Counted from the first letter of the stretch, positions 45,487-55,086 are shown. The stretch: 64,000 nt of DNA from Chitinophagaceae bacterium (GCA_016720775.1 JADKJX010000001.1:868001-932000); one strand, 5' to 3'. The notes: generated from the sequence alone by a model not told the origin. Numbers and translations are program-made.

Positions 45487-45550
45487 GGTCCCACGTCTTC
45501 GTCTGACCTTTGCTTATGAATCTTCTTTGGTCAGACGACGACGTCAGACC
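45487..45550. repeat. REP-like imperfect inverted repeat
   Basis: Two 22-base arms, 45487-45508 and 45529-45550, are inverted copies at 19 of 22 positions around a 20-base loop. The right arm is itself nearly palindromic (built on GGTCAGACGACG). It lies four bases after the BatA-like stop, with no T-run, so it looks like a dispersed intergenic palindrome rather than a simple terminator. Confidence 0.65.
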
Positions 45551-45603
45551 AGGCATCCGTCTTTTATAGCAGCAATTCATTTTAATTACTGAAATTCGTG
45601 CCC

Positions 45604-46530
45604 ATGATCGCAACCGTTTATAAAAGTACCGGCAGTTGGTATGTGGTGAAAGATGAATCAGGCAAGCAGTTTAATGCCCGGATCCTGGGGAAATTTAAGA
45701 TAGACGGACTTACCAGCACCAATCCCATTGCTGTTGGCGATAAGGTAACCATTGAAACGGAGAATGAACTGGAAGATTCGGTTACCATTACCGAAATAGC
45801 TGACCGGAAGAATTACATCAACCGCACATCACCGGCCAATAAACACCAGCACCACATCATTGCCTCTAACTTAGATCAGTAGCTTTTATTTGCCACGCTT
45901 AAAGATCCCAAAACATCGCAGGGTTTTATCGATCGCTTTTTAGTTGCATCAGAAGCGTATCATGTTCCGGCGATCGTTGTGTTTAATAAAGCTGACCTGT
46001 ATAAAAAGAAAGAGCAGGACAGGTTTGCAGAATTGAGATCCATGTATGAAAAAATAGGCTACACGGTATTGCTCACGAGTGTTGAGACCGAAGAAGGGAT
46101 AGAAGCAGTAAAAACATTATTGAAAGATAAGGTCACTTTGCTGAGCGGCCATTCGGGTGTAGGAAAGTCATCTTTCATTAATAAAGTATTTCCCGAACTG
46201 AATATTAAAACACAGGATGTGAGCGGTTGGAGTGGTAAGGGCCTGCATACAACCACTTTTGCTGAAATGTTTGACCTGCCGGGAGGAGGAAAGATAATTG
46301 ATACACCGGGAATAAGAGAATTGGGATTGGTGGATATTCCAAAACAGGAACTTTCTCATTACTTTCCCGAGATGAGGGCGTTGATCAATGACTGCCAGTT
46401 CAATAACTGCATGCATTTGAATGAGCCGGGCTGTGCGGTAAAAGCGGCGGTAGCAGACGGAGGTATTCACCTGGAGCGTTATATCAGCTACTGCAATATC
46501 CTGGAAACGATTAATGAAAAAAAATACTGA
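45604..46530 (+). CDS. rsgA: ribosome small-subunit GTPase RsgA, interrupted by an in-frame stop
   Basis: 308 codons with TAG as codon 93 (45880-45882); reading continues in the same frame on both sides. RsgA helps mature the 30S subunit. The order is circularly permuted as expected: an OB fold (residues about 1-75, TGSWYVVKDESGKQFNARIL), G4 FNKADL, then G1 LSGHSGVGKSSFINK and G3 DTPGIREL. A C-terminal zinc site follows with CQFNNCMHLNEPGC. The stop falls inside the conserved NLDQ-LLFATLK stretch, where the family has a small residue. ATG at 45604 is favoured over GTG at 45598. Read-through is unlikely; a base error or recent mutation is more probable. Confidence 0.88.
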
Positions 46531-46833
46531 TCAATACACCCGGTGCTCTAAGAAATGAGCCACTTCCATCACCACGTTGTTGTTCTTGGTAAGATTTTTT
46601 TTCTGCTGCGGATATATGCTTACCCCGTTGAAGATATTATAATGCAAAGTCAGGAACTGGCCACGGTACTGGAAATCCCAATCAAGGGTTTCGGCATCAT
46701 CTACCTGGTTCAGAAATTTAACTTTGAGGTCTTTGGCCAGTGTATTGGCAATGGCGTAAAACTTTGAAATGCCGCAGTTGTCATCTATAACAGCTTCGGT
46801 ACAGCCATTGGTGGTTTTCAGTTCGTAGCACAT
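46531..46833 (-). CDS. conserved-looking hypothetical protein
   Basis: 100 residues, not recognised. No signal or membrane segment. It has alternating alpha and beta character (GISKFYAIANTLAKDLKVKF, WDFQYRGQFLTLHYNIFNGV). The C-terminal MEVAHFLEHRVY is compact. It is convergent with rsgA with no bases between stops. Probably a real small cytoplasmic protein; no function suggested. Confidence 0.65.
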   Translation of the reverse strand: MCYELKTTNGCTEAVIDDNCGISKFYAIANTLAKDLKVKFLNQVDDAETLDWDFQYRGQFLTLHYNIFNGVSIYPQQKKNLTKNNNVVMEVAHFLEHRVY

Positions 46834-46898
46834 AGAGGTATAGGTTTTATAAGATAAAATACTGGATTGTTGTTACTACAGGTACGGAATGCTTACCT

Positions 46899-47108
46899 CT
46901 AGTTTGGATTTAAACTCTTCCTCCCCTTATACTTTGCTTTCTTCTCTGCTTTGATCGCTTTTTCATCCCCCGCTAAAATTTTTTCAGCGCCAACATTTCT
47001 TCCATTGGTGGGGCAGCCAACTTTTTCTTTTTTGGTGAACAGGCGGCTGATGAAGCAGCCATTCAGCATAAAAGAAGCACAGATAAAAAGTAAGAGTATC
47101 TTTTTCAT
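46899..47108 (-). CDS. small lipoprotein with CPTNGRNVGAEK motif
   Basis: 69 residues. The lipobox LNGC in MKKILLLFICASFMLNGC gives a lipidated Cys18. A short mature part contains GCPTNGRNVGAEKILAGDEK and a strongly basic tail (KAEKKAKYKGRKSLNPN). I recall similar short lipoproteins with this motif in Bacteroidota, but no function. A near-consensus -7 box TATCTTTA (47120-47113) ends five bases before the ATG, suggesting a leaderless message. Confidence 0.75.
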   Translation of the reverse strand: MKKILLLFICASFMLNGCFISRLFTKKEKVGCPTNGRNVGAEKILAGDEKAIKAEKKAKYKGRKSLNPN

Positions 47109-47212
47109 GTTTTAAAGATAGTTATTTTCAGGCTCCGCTAAAGAGAGAAGGAACCAGAAGATTACTTTTTCAGGTTTAAAAGATCTTCGCTTCATTCTCC
47201 TCTGTTTCCCCT

Positions 47213-47734
47213 TTAGGGGATAGGGGTAAACCACCCACTGTATGTCACATAATTATTGGCTATCCGGTCAATTTCGCCACTGATCATTTCCGGGCTGATG
47301 TCTTTTACCTTTTTGGCGGGCACCCCGGCATAGATGCTTCCGGGTTCTACCCGGGTGTTTTCCAGTACCACCGCCCCGGCAGCTATGATGCTGTTGCTGC
47401 CAACCACCACATGATCCATCACAACAGCGCCCATACCTATGAGCACACTATCCTCTATAACGCACCCGTGTACGATTGCATTGTGTCCGATGCTTACATT
47501 ATTTCCAATGATAGTGCCGGCTTTTTGGTAAGTACAGTGGATAATGGCCCCATCCTGCACGTTCACCTTATTGCCCAAGCGGATGATGTTCACATCGCCC
47601 CGGATCACCGCATTGAACCAGGCACTGCATTCATCTCCCATCACCACATCGCCAACAATAGTGGCATTGGGGGCAATGAAGCAGTTTTTTCCAAAGATGG
47701 GCAATACGCCTTTTACGGGAAGAATTACAGGCAT
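47213..47734 (-). CDS. gamma carbonic anhydrase family protein
   Basis: 173 residues, the family length. A left-handed beta-helix of hexapeptide repeats is visible (for example NCFIAPNATIVGDVVMGDEC and TIIGNNVSIGHNAIVHGCVI). Candidate zinc-ligand histidines are in IIHCTY, SIGHNAIVHG. A C-terminal helix follows. Family members include active carbonic anhydrases and inactive scaffold or acyltransferase-like proteins, so activity is not certain. Monocistronic, 46 bases from the patatin stop. Confidence 0.93.
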   Translation of the reverse strand: MPVILPVKGVLPIFGKNCFIAPNATIVGDVVMGDECSAWFNAVIRGDVNIIRLGNKVNVQDGAIIHCTYQKAGTIIGNNVSIGHNAIVHGCVIEDSVLIGMGAVVMDHVVVGSNSIIAAGAVVLENTRVEPGSIYAGVPAKKVKDISPEMISGEIDRIANNYVTYSGWFTPIP

Positions 47735-47780
47735 GATCTTTTTATTTAAGAATGAATGCTGCTAAAGTAAAGCAGATTTA

Positions 47781-50000
47781 TCAGAAAGTAATTCCGAACA
47801 GGACATAGGACTGAAGGCTTTTACTCTGGTCGCTGTACATGGCGCTTAATTCCAACGGGCCAATGGGGGTACGGTAGGCAAAAGTTAATGCATACCCGCT
47901 AAGGCCAGTAACGCCTGATGTGCTGTTTTTGGTTGTAGCAAAATCTTTTACGCCGGCATTGATGCGGCCAATGAGATAAACATTGTTGATTGGATTATAC
48001 CGTAAACCCAGTTGCAGAACTCCCACACTGGATGAGTTTACAGAAGCTTCCTGTAAACCGGCAAATTTTACCTGGTTGCGGTAGATCCCATTGATACCAC
48101 CTATCAGAAAGTTATTAAGCACATTGGGATTGCTGGTGAAATTGATACCTGCCTGCAGCCCGGTGAATAAATTGAATTTCGAATTGAGTGCGGCAAACAC
48201 GGTTCCGTCAAAATAAAACCGGCTGTAGTTATCAAAGTTCAGCGTATTGGGTATGGGCTGGCCGTTCTCCAGTTGGATGATCCTGTTCCTCTGATCATAC
48301 ACATGAGCCAGTTCCATATTCATTTTTAATCCTTTGGTAGGATAAAAGATCTGGTTAAGGCTGTTGTATTTCAGGTACACATAGCTTTTAAAATTGGTGA
48401 AATTCCCTTTTACCTCCGATGCAGAACGGATAGCGGGTCCGAAATGAATATATTCAAATGCGGTACCAATACCCACTGCAAATTTATTGTTGCCGCTGTT
48501 CTGGAAATTTAAAAAGGTTTGCGAATAATTCTGTTTATACGAACCATCCGCTTTAAAGTTTCTGTACGAATTGATCTCCTGGTTGTCGAGCCGGAAACCG
48601 GCCTGGAAAGCAATATTTTTTATACGGCCAAGGTATTGCAGGTGCTCAGCTTCCAGCTGGATACTTTCGCCAAGGGAAAGAGATACCATGCTTCTTGAAT
48701 TAGGAATGAACAGGTCACGGGATGTCATGTTCAGGTTTACATTGATGCCCCTGAAACGGGTATAATACAGGCCAGCCTTTACATACGTGCTGGGGTTTTC
48801 TTCCACATTAAAAACAATGGTGGCAGTATCAGGGCTAGTATGATCCAGTGTATAGTTGATGTTGCTGTAATACCTTGAACCATATGCCCTGCGGATACTT
48901 TTATTTATCTGTGCGGCGGTGTACGTACGGTTGTCGTCAAAGTTCATGAGGTGAACAAGAAAAGTAGCCGTTGTTTTTTTAAGGCCTATGACCCTGTAGC
49001 TGGTAATGAAAACAGTATGGGTACTTATGGAATCTGTTTTTTTTACTTCGTTGCCTGCAATGGCATTGATGCTGTCGGCCAGTTTTTTAAACAGGGGATA
49101 GTAGGATCTGCCTGTTTCGAGGCCTTCGTTTAAAATGATATCGCTGCTGCCAAAACTGCCCATGTTGTATTTTTCCAGCGGCATGAAGATGTAATAATTT
49201 GCAAGCGGGATCTCTTCCTTAAAATCACCGGCTTCTTTAAAAAAAGCCATCTGCAGGATAACATCAATCGGGTTTGTTATTTTTTCCTTTGCTGAAAGTC
49301 CGCTGCTTACGTTGCTGCCTATCACAATATCAGCCCCCATTTCCTTTACATTCTTTACCGGGAAATTCCGCACCACGCCGCCATCAACCAGATTTTTATC
49401 GCCAATATTTACTGCCGAAAAAATAGAAGGAATGGCCATGGTTGCCCGAAGTGCCGTGGTAATGTTGCCCGTATCCAATACAACCAGGTTGCCCGTTTCC
49501 AGGTCGGTGGCCATGCATTTAAACGGTATTTTAAAATGGTTGAAGTTGCGCACATCCGAAACATGAAAGAACAGTTCGGAGAATTTGAGGTTTAACTCCT
49601 GCCCCTTAATAACCCCGGTTTGTAATTTGATCCGGTTTTTTACATAAGGCAGTTCAATGGCAAAGCGGCTGTACTGTTCTTTCTCTTCAACCGAAAGGGT
49701 TTGCAGTGGGATTTGATTGCCGAATAGCTGGTCCCAGTCAATGTCCCGGGCAATCTTTTCAATGTCGTTGCCGCTGTAACCAACTGCATACAGGGCGCCA
49801 AGTATGCCGCCCATGCTTGTTCCGGTGATGTAATCAATTTTAAGCCCGGCGCTGTCGATGGCTTTTAAAATACCGATATGCGCCAATCCCTTTGCTCCGC
49901 CGCCACTGAGGGTAAGCCCGATCTTAGGACGCAGTTTTTCCTGTGCATGCATGCCCACAGTGAAGCCAAAGAAAAAAAGAAGTAGAAGAAAAAATTTCAT
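47781..50000 (-). CDS. patatin-like phospholipase fused to an outer-membrane barrel
   Basis: 739 residues. After the signal peptide (to about residue 20, VGMHAQ) comes a patatin domain (about 25-300). It has the oxyanion loop LTLSGGGAKGLAHIG, the nucleophile TGTSMGGIL (GxSxG) and the catalytic Asp in LVDGGVVRNFPVKN. A POTRA-like stretch follows (about 325-400, SYRVIGLKKTTATFLVHLMN), then a C-terminal barrel ending in SYVLFGITF. This is the type V-d autotransporter (PlpD-like) plan: the barrel delivers the phospholipase to or across the outer membrane. Monocistronic by spacing. Confidence 0.93.
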   Translation of the reverse strand: MKFFLLLLFFFGFTVGMHAQEKLRPKIGLTLSGGGAKGLAHIGILKAIDSAGLKIDYITGTSMGGILGALYAVGYSGNDIEKIARDIDWDQLFGNQIPLQTLSVEEKEQYSRFAIELPYVKNRIKLQTGVIKGQELNLKFSELFFHVSDVRNFNHFKIPFKCMATDLETGNLVVLDTGNITTALRATMAIPSIFSAVNIGDKNLVDGGVVRNFPVKNVKEMGADIVIGSNVSSGLSAKEKITNPIDVILQMAFFKEAGDFKEEIPLANYYIFMPLEKYNMGSFGSSDIILNEGLETGRSYYPLFKKLADSINAIAGNEVKKTDSISTHTVFITSYRVIGLKKTTATFLVHLMNFDDNRTYTAAQINKSIRRAYGSRYYSNINYTLDHTSPDTATIVFNVEENPSTYVKAGLYYTRFRGINVNLNMTSRDLFIPNSRSMVSLSLGESIQLEAEHLQYLGRIKNIAFQAGFRLDNQEINSYRNFKADGSYKQNYSQTFLNFQNSGNNKFAVGIGTAFEYIHFGPAIRSASEVKGNFTNFKSYVYLKYNSLNQIFYPTKGLKMNMELAHVYDQRNRIIQLENGQPIPNTLNFDNYSRFYFDGTVFAALNSKFNLFTGLQAGINFTSNPNVLNNFLIGGINGIYRNQVKFAGLQEASVNSSSVGVLQLGLRYNPINNVYLIGRINAGVKDFATTKNSTSGVTGLSGYALTFAYRTPIGPLELSAMYSDQSKSLQSYVLFGITF

Positions 50001-50171
50001 CAGGTAATATATTAATGCCCGGGCATGAGTTTACAAATTACGAACTAACCAGCTTTCTATTTACGGTGAAAAGTTAATTATTTCCTTTCATAGGATAACG
50101 GAATTAGCCGGGGTTTGGTTTGCTCTTCCATTTATTTACTGCAGAAGCCTTTATTTTGCAATAATTATTAT

Positions 50172-51359
50172 ATGCCGATGACCAACCGCCAGCTTTTTTT
50201 GAACCATGTGGGACAAACATCTGCCGCACCGCTCTGCCTGGAAATTGTAAGGGCCCAAGGCTGCAAACTGGTTGATGTAAACGGAAAGGAATACATCGAC
50301 CTGATCGGCGGCATCAGTGTTTGCAATGTGGGGCATCGGCATCCCAAAGTAATTGATGCCATTAAAAAGCAACTGGACGATTACCTGCACATCATGGTAT
50401 ATGGCGAACTGGTGCAAAGCCCGCAGGTGCAGTACGCAAAAAAACTTACCGAATATTTACCGGCAGCACTTAATTCGGTTTTTTTTACGGCATCGGGCAG
50501 TGAGGCAACGGAGGGGGCTATGAAACTTGCCAAGCGTTTTTCAAACCGGACGCAGATCGTGTCTTTTAAAAATTCTTACCATGGCAGTACACAGGGTGCA
50601 TTGAGTGTGATGGGCAACGAATACTGGCAACAGGCTTTCCGGCCTTTATTGCCGGATATTCTGCAACTCAATTATAATTCATTTGAAGACCTTGAAAGTA
50701 TAACTGAAAGAACGGCTTGTGTGATCGCTGAAACCATACAGGCCGAAGCCGGCGTACTGGTTCCGCAAAACGGATGGTTAAAAGCATTACGGAAAAGATG
50801 CGATGAAACAGGGGCACTTTTAGTGCTGGATGAGATCCAATGCGGCTTTGGCCGGAACGGAACGCTTTGGGCCTTTGAACAGTTTGATGTGGTACCCGAT
50901 ATTTTGTTATTGGGTAAAGCGCTTGGTGGCGGAATGCCGCTGGGTGCATTTATTGCCGATAAAAAAATAATGGATTCATTCACACACGATCCCGTGCTCG
51001 GTCATATCAATACATTTGGTGGCCACCCGGTTTGTTGCGCCGCCGGTTTGGCAGCATTCCATGTTTTGCTGGATGAAAAATTAATTGATTCGGTAAGTGA
51101 AAATGAAAAACAATTTATTTCTTCACTCCATCATCCCAAAATTAAAGCCATACGCAGCCGCGGTTTAATGATCGCAGTGGAGTTTGACAGTTTTGAAACA
51201 AATAAGAAACTGATTGATGAATTGATCTGCCATGGCATTTTTACAGATTGGTTCCTGTTTGCGTCAAATTGTATGCGTATTGTACCGCCATTAACCATCA
51301 GCAAGGAAGAAATTAAGATCGCCTGCGATAAAATACTTAACGTACTGAATTCTCTTTAA
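50172..51359 (+). CDS. class III PLP-dependent aminotransferase
   Basis: 395 residues from the ATG at 50172 (MPMTNRQLFLNHVGQTSAAP); an ATG two codons on is also possible. The family signatures are FFTASGSEATEGAMKLAKR, VSFKNSYHGSTQGALSVMGN, VLDEIQCGFGRNGTLWAFEQ and the PLP lysine in ILLLGKALGGGMPLGAFIA. It resembles acetylornithine/ornithine-type aminotransferases, but no arginine gene is close, so the substrate is open. The YiiX-like gene follows after six bases. Confidence 0.92.
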   Translation: MPMTNRQLFLNHVGQTSAAPLCLEIVRAQGCKLVDVNGKEYIDLIGGISVCNVGHRHPKVIDAIKKQLDDYLHIMVYGELVQSPQVQYAKKLTEYLPAALNSVFFTASGSEATEGAMKLAKRFSNRTQIVSFKNSYHGSTQGALSVMGNEYWQQAFRPLLPDILQLNYNSFEDLESITERTACVIAETIQAEAGVLVPQNGWLKALRKRCDETGALLVLDEIQCGFGRNGTLWAFEQFDVVPDILLLGKALGGGMPLGAFIADKKIMDSFTHDPVLGHINTFGGHPVCCAAGLAAFHVLLDEKLIDSVSENEKQFISSLHHPKIKAIRSRGLMIAVEFDSFETNKKLIDELICHGIFTDWFLFASNCMRIVPPLTISKEEIKIACDKILNVLNSL

Positions 51360-51365
51360 TATAGT

Positions 51366-52838
51366 TTGATGAAAAAGTTTCTGAAGAAGGTACAATACTA
51401 CCTGGCAGCATTAGCGCTTATCTACCTGCTTTTATTAATTCCCGATGCGAAAGAAAAAGATCCCGGAACAGTTACCGGTAAAAAGCCATTTGCCTGGAAC
51501 AGCGACAGTCTTTGGTTGCAGATGGAAGGCCTGTTTAAAAGTGCCAGGCAAATGGAAAAAGGAAAACTGGATTCGGTTATAGCCATTCATAAAGAAATTG
51601 CAGAAAATGAATTGGGATTACTTCAAAATGCAGGGCTGACAGATGCGGCATGGATAAGAACGGAAAATAATTTTTTTGTTTTGTCTTCACTCATCGCCGC
51701 AAGGCAGGAACAGGTAAACTGGCTTATTGATTATTATAACCGGGTCCGCAACCAGGTAAAGTTTCATTCGCAGCAGTGGGATATGAACGATCCGGTGGCA
51801 AGGAATACGATCTATATTTTATTATATGGAATGCGTGCTGCCGTTGAAGAAGCATTGCTGCAGGCCGGCAGTTTAAAGATATCTCCGGCCATGATGGTGA
51901 AAGATGAAAGATCAGTAACACCAGTTGCTTCCATCTTTGGTATTAAAGTGCATAGCGGCGACCTGCTGGTCTCCAGGGGAGGCGCTGAAGTTTCTGCATT
52001 GATCTCAAGAGGAAATGATTACCCCGGAAATTTTTCTCATGTGGCATTGATCTATGTTGCTGATAAAACAAACCAGGCCTCTTTGATCGAGGCGCATATT
52101 GAGAAAGGTGTTGCGGTTGCTTCCATTACTCAATATGAAAACGATAAGAAGCTTCGGTTCATGGTAATGCGTCCCAGGGCCGATCTGCCGCTGATGCTTG
52201 CCGATCCCCTCCTTCCGCAAAAGGCGGCAAAAAAAATGTTTGATGAAGCCGGTAAGCGACACATCCCGTATGATTTTAAAATGAATTTTAAAGATTCGTC
52301 AGAACTGTTTTGTTCGGAAGTAGCTTCTTATGCTTACCGGAACTTTGGTATTCAGTTATGGAAATATCCTTCCACCATTTCTTCGCAGGGAGTTGTTAAC
52401 TGGCTGCACGATTTTGGGGTAGAAAATTTTATTACACAAATGCCTTCCGACCTGGAATATGATCCGCAGCTTTCGGTGGTGGCCGAATGGCGGGATCCTG
52501 AAACATTGTTCAAAGACCATCTTGATAATGCAGTGATGGACGCCCTTTTGGAAAAAGCAAATAGTGGCGAAGAGATCGGTTATGCTATTTGGAAACTTCC
52601 TTTGGTACGAGTGCTGAAGGGATATTGCATGATAAAAAATATTTTCGGTAAGACCGGACTGATCCCCGAAGGCATGAGTGCGACGAAAGCGTTGAAAAAT
52701 GAAACCTTCGTTGCCATGCATGTGAACGTAAAAAATAAAACCATGCAACTGGCAGATAAATTCATAAAAGAAAACGGTTACCGGCCACCCTATTGGCAAT
52801 TGGTAAAATTTGCGCAAACTGCTGCCAAAGAAAAATAA
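51366..52838 (+). CDS. YiiX/YebB-like permuted papain-fold hydrolase
   Basis: 490 residues. An N-terminal membrane anchor (QYYLAALALIYLLLLIPDA, about residues 9-27) precedes a helical region (to about 180) and a permuted NlpC/P60-like hydrolase domain. The catalytic pair is His in GNFSHVALIYV and Cys in SSELFCSEVASYAY. GDLLVSRGG marks the domain start. Related enzymes act on peptide, amide or lipid amide bonds. A C-terminal helical segment (about 390-490) is unassigned. It is downstream of the aminotransferase, probably co-transcribed, and convergent with the acylase gene. Confidence 0.82.
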   Translation: MMKKFLKKVQYYLAALALIYLLLLIPDAKEKDPGTVTGKKPFAWNSDSLWLQMEGLFKSARQMEKGKLDSVIAIHKEIAENELGLLQNAGLTDAAWIRTENNFFVLSSLIAARQEQVNWLIDYYNRVRNQVKFHSQQWDMNDPVARNTIYILLYGMRAAVEEALLQAGSLKISPAMMVKDERSVTPVASIFGIKVHSGDLLVSRGGAEVSALISRGNDYPGNFSHVALIYVADKTNQASLIEAHIEKGVAVASITQYENDKKLRFMVMRPRADLPLMLADPLLPQKAAKKMFDEAGKRHIPYDFKMNFKDSSELFCSEVASYAYRNFGIQLWKYPSTISSQGVVNWLHDFGVENFITQMPSDLEYDPQLSVVAEWRDPETLFKDHLDNAVMDALLEKANSGEEIGYAIWKLPLVRVLKGYCMIKNIFGKTGLIPEGMSATKALKNETFVAMHVNVKNKTMQLADKFIKENGYRPPYWQLVKFAQTAAKEK

Positions 52839-52846
52839 AGAACGAT

Positions 52847-54913
52847 TTATTCGGGATGATAAATTCTTTCTGCATTTTTATAAACAGTAGCTTTATCCAG
52901 GGTCATCGTTTTTGTTTTTTGATGCAGGTACATTTCCACCTGGTCGTCAAAATGTTTGTTGCCGGGCTTTGCACTGGCCCCGTACATGTTGATGCTTTCA
53001 ATCTTAGGCAGTTCATTTTTCTGAAACCGCACAAACATGATCAATCCATCACCCCCGATCGACTTTAATATTCCATTTGCCCAGGGTTCTGTCCATTGCG
53101 GCGATAACAGGTCGGGGAAACCTCCCAGTGGCCAGGTTTTATCGCCCCGTACTAATTTTTGAATATCGCCTAATACAAGATCTGTTCTTCCAAAATTGGT
53201 TTCCATATAGGTCTTTACATGCGTAAATGTCTCTATGGCCTCCTGTTTCGTGATCAGCCTTGCGGCCTGGCCATTGGCATGCAGTGTTTGTTTCAGGTAT
53301 TCATACATCAGTAAAAAAATGGCGGCGCCCTTGCTGTCTGCATCGCCACGCTTGTCCCAGGCTTTAAAAGTTACGATCAAAGGAGCCAGGGCGGGGTAGT
53401 CATTTTCATTTAAGGAAAATATGGAATCCAGGTTGTAGAAGTATTGCAAACGGGCAGGGAGTTGCTTATCAAATTTTATCTGTTTGAATTTTTCGTAACT
53501 GATCTTTTCTTTCTGTGGAAATAATTCCATGAAACGAACACTGCGGTTTAACTGGTATTCTTCCCAACCGTCTGTTTTTGCAAACGATGCCGGGTCCAGG
53601 TCATCGGCAGGAGCGGTAGCAAGGAATGGGGAATGATTGGTATTGAAGAGGAAGCCACTTTTTGGATTCACGTATTGCGGGAGTTCTTTGATGCCCCTGA
53701 ATTGTGTCCATAAAGTTTTGGAGGTATTACCGGGCACCGTTTTTTTCCAGTTGTATTCAGGCGAAGGATCCCTTACCGGCATCAAGGCATTGTTGAGGTA
53801 AAAGATAGTATCATACCTGTCGGCATACATAATGTTGAACATGCTCAGTTCCTGCCTGCTAAGCGCCTGGTAAAACTCGGTAAAATTCTTTGCCTTATTC
53901 ATCTGGTACCATTGGTCCAGAACACCGATCCGCATATTGGCACCTAACCGCATCGAAAAAAAGCCCTGGTTATTTTTCATGGTAGCGCCATACTTGCTCC
54001 AGTAAATTTTTCTTTTTACGGTAAGCGGTATCCCTTTTATTTTAAGTTTGATCGTTTTTACCTCGAGGTCAACCCACTGCCCGTTGAACTTATATTGCAA
54101 AGGATTTGCGGGATTCATTTCCAACTGGAATTCATCTAAGCGGTCGCACTGGTTTACTGTATGTGCCCAACCGAGGTTTTCATTTACGCCATGCAAAATA
54201 CAGGGACCGCCCGCCAGTAATCCACCCAGTACATTCAATCCTTCTTCGCTGCAGATATGTGCTTCGTAAAAAGACTGCGGACCTGTATTTGGCTGGTGGG
54301 CATTTATTAAAAGAAAGGCTTCGCCTGTTGTGGTTTTTAAATCACTGACGGCAGCAGAGTTACTTCCTTTCTTATTCAGTTCGGGTGCTTCCCATTCCGT
54401 ATTATTAAAGATCCGGAAAAGGGCTTTATCGGCGCCATTAAAAATGGTTAGTGCAAAAACAGAGGAAGAAACATATTCTTTGGCTGTAACCGGAAATATT
54501 TTTTTATGCAATACTTCTTCGGGATGTTTTTTGGCATACCTGTTCAGGCCCTGTACATAACCATCTATCAACTTCAGGAACCCCGGCGAAAGTGTATTCC
54601 ATTTTTCTTCTGTTATTTCCCTGCAGCGAAAGAGTGCGAAAGCATAATCACCCGCTGCCCCTTTTTTTCCCTGCACGCTGGCCATCAGGTTCTTTGCCGG
54701 TAATATCACTTCCTGCATACTCTGGAAATCATCTTCCGCTTCGGCCCAGGCAAGTCCATAAGAAACTTCCGCATCTGTTTTTGCAAAGATGTGGGGCACG
54801 CCAAAAGAATCTCTTACTATCTCGATCTTAGAAGGATCGATGGTTGTTTGTGAGAAACCTGGCTGAAAAAATAATAGAGAAAGAAGAATGAGGGAAATAT
54901 TTTTCATTTGCAT
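52847..54913 (-). CDS. penicillin acylase family protein (Ntn hydrolase)
   Basis: 688 residues, a normal length. A signal peptide (MKNISLILLSLLFFQPGFSQ) precedes the alpha chain (EIVRDSFGVPHIFAKTDAEV, YGLAWAEAEDDFQSMQ). The autocatalytic site is KKGSNSAAVS, with Ser184 as the N-terminal nucleophile of the beta chain after processing. Beta-chain motifs follow (LLINAHQPNTGP, GVNENLGWAHTVNQCDRLDE). Secreted enzymes of this family cleave amides such as acyl-homoserine lactones, beta-lactams or aculeacin-type lipids; the substrate cannot be told. Starts at 54913 and 54907 are both possible. Confidence 0.93.
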   Translation of the reverse strand: MQMKNISLILLSLLFFQPGFSQTTIDPSKIEIVRDSFGVPHIFAKTDAEVSYGLAWAEAEDDFQSMQEVILPAKNLMASVQGKKGAAGDYAFALFRCREITEEKWNTLSPGFLKLIDGYVQGLNRYAKKHPEEVLHKKIFPVTAKEYVSSSVFALTIFNGADKALFRIFNNTEWEAPELNKKGSNSAAVSDLKTTTGEAFLLINAHQPNTGPQSFYEAHICSEEGLNVLGGLLAGGPCILHGVNENLGWAHTVNQCDRLDEFQLEMNPANPLQYKFNGQWVDLEVKTIKLKIKGIPLTVKRKIYWSKYGATMKNNQGFFSMRLGANMRIGVLDQWYQMNKAKNFTEFYQALSRQELSMFNIMYADRYDTIFYLNNALMPVRDPSPEYNWKKTVPGNTSKTLWTQFRGIKELPQYVNPKSGFLFNTNHSPFLATAPADDLDPASFAKTDGWEEYQLNRSVRFMELFPQKEKISYEKFKQIKFDKQLPARLQYFYNLDSIFSLNENDYPALAPLIVTFKAWDKRGDADSKGAAIFLLMYEYLKQTLHANGQAARLITKQEAIETFTHVKTYMETNFGRTDLVLGDIQKLVRGDKTWPLGGFPDLLSPQWTEPWANGILKSIGGDGLIMFVRFQKNELPKIESINMYGASAKPGNKHFDDQVEMYLHQKTKTMTLDKATVYKNAERIYHPE

Positions 54914-55035
54914 ACTGTAGTTAACAATGCCTGTTTAATTTGGCAGGCGGATAAAGATAGGCTGTAAAACTGAGTGGTACAAGGTTGATCCGTATTTATT
55001 TCAGGTGCTGAACTATGCCGGGCATCCAAAAATAA

Positions 55036-55067
55036 TTTGCATAAATCAAAAGCAATGATTTACTTTG
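55036..55067 (+). promoter_or_regulatory. near-consensus promoter of the creD-cassette first operon
   Basis: TTTG at 55036-55039, a 20-base spacer, then TTACTTTG at 55060-55067, one base off TAnnTTTG. The -7 box overlaps the left arm of the palindrome at 55062-55078, so a bound regulator would block it. Confidence 0.55.
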
Positions 55068-55078
55068 TATTTCAAAGT
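55062..55078. promoter_or_regulatory. operator 1: palindrome ACTTTG-N5-CAAAGT
   Basis: ACTTTGTATTTCAAAGT has perfect 6-base arms. The identical 17 bases occur in reverse orientation at 56059-56075, before creD. It ends eight bases before the start of the first membrane protein. Probable binding site for the winged-helix regulator encoded at 55746. Confidence 0.7.
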
Positions 55079-55086
55079 GCTTTTAT

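Noticed and set aside
45880..45882. Pyrrolysine or other recoding at the rsgA TAG
   Set aside because: RsgA has no such residue in any family member I know, and Bacteroidota are not known to recode TAG.
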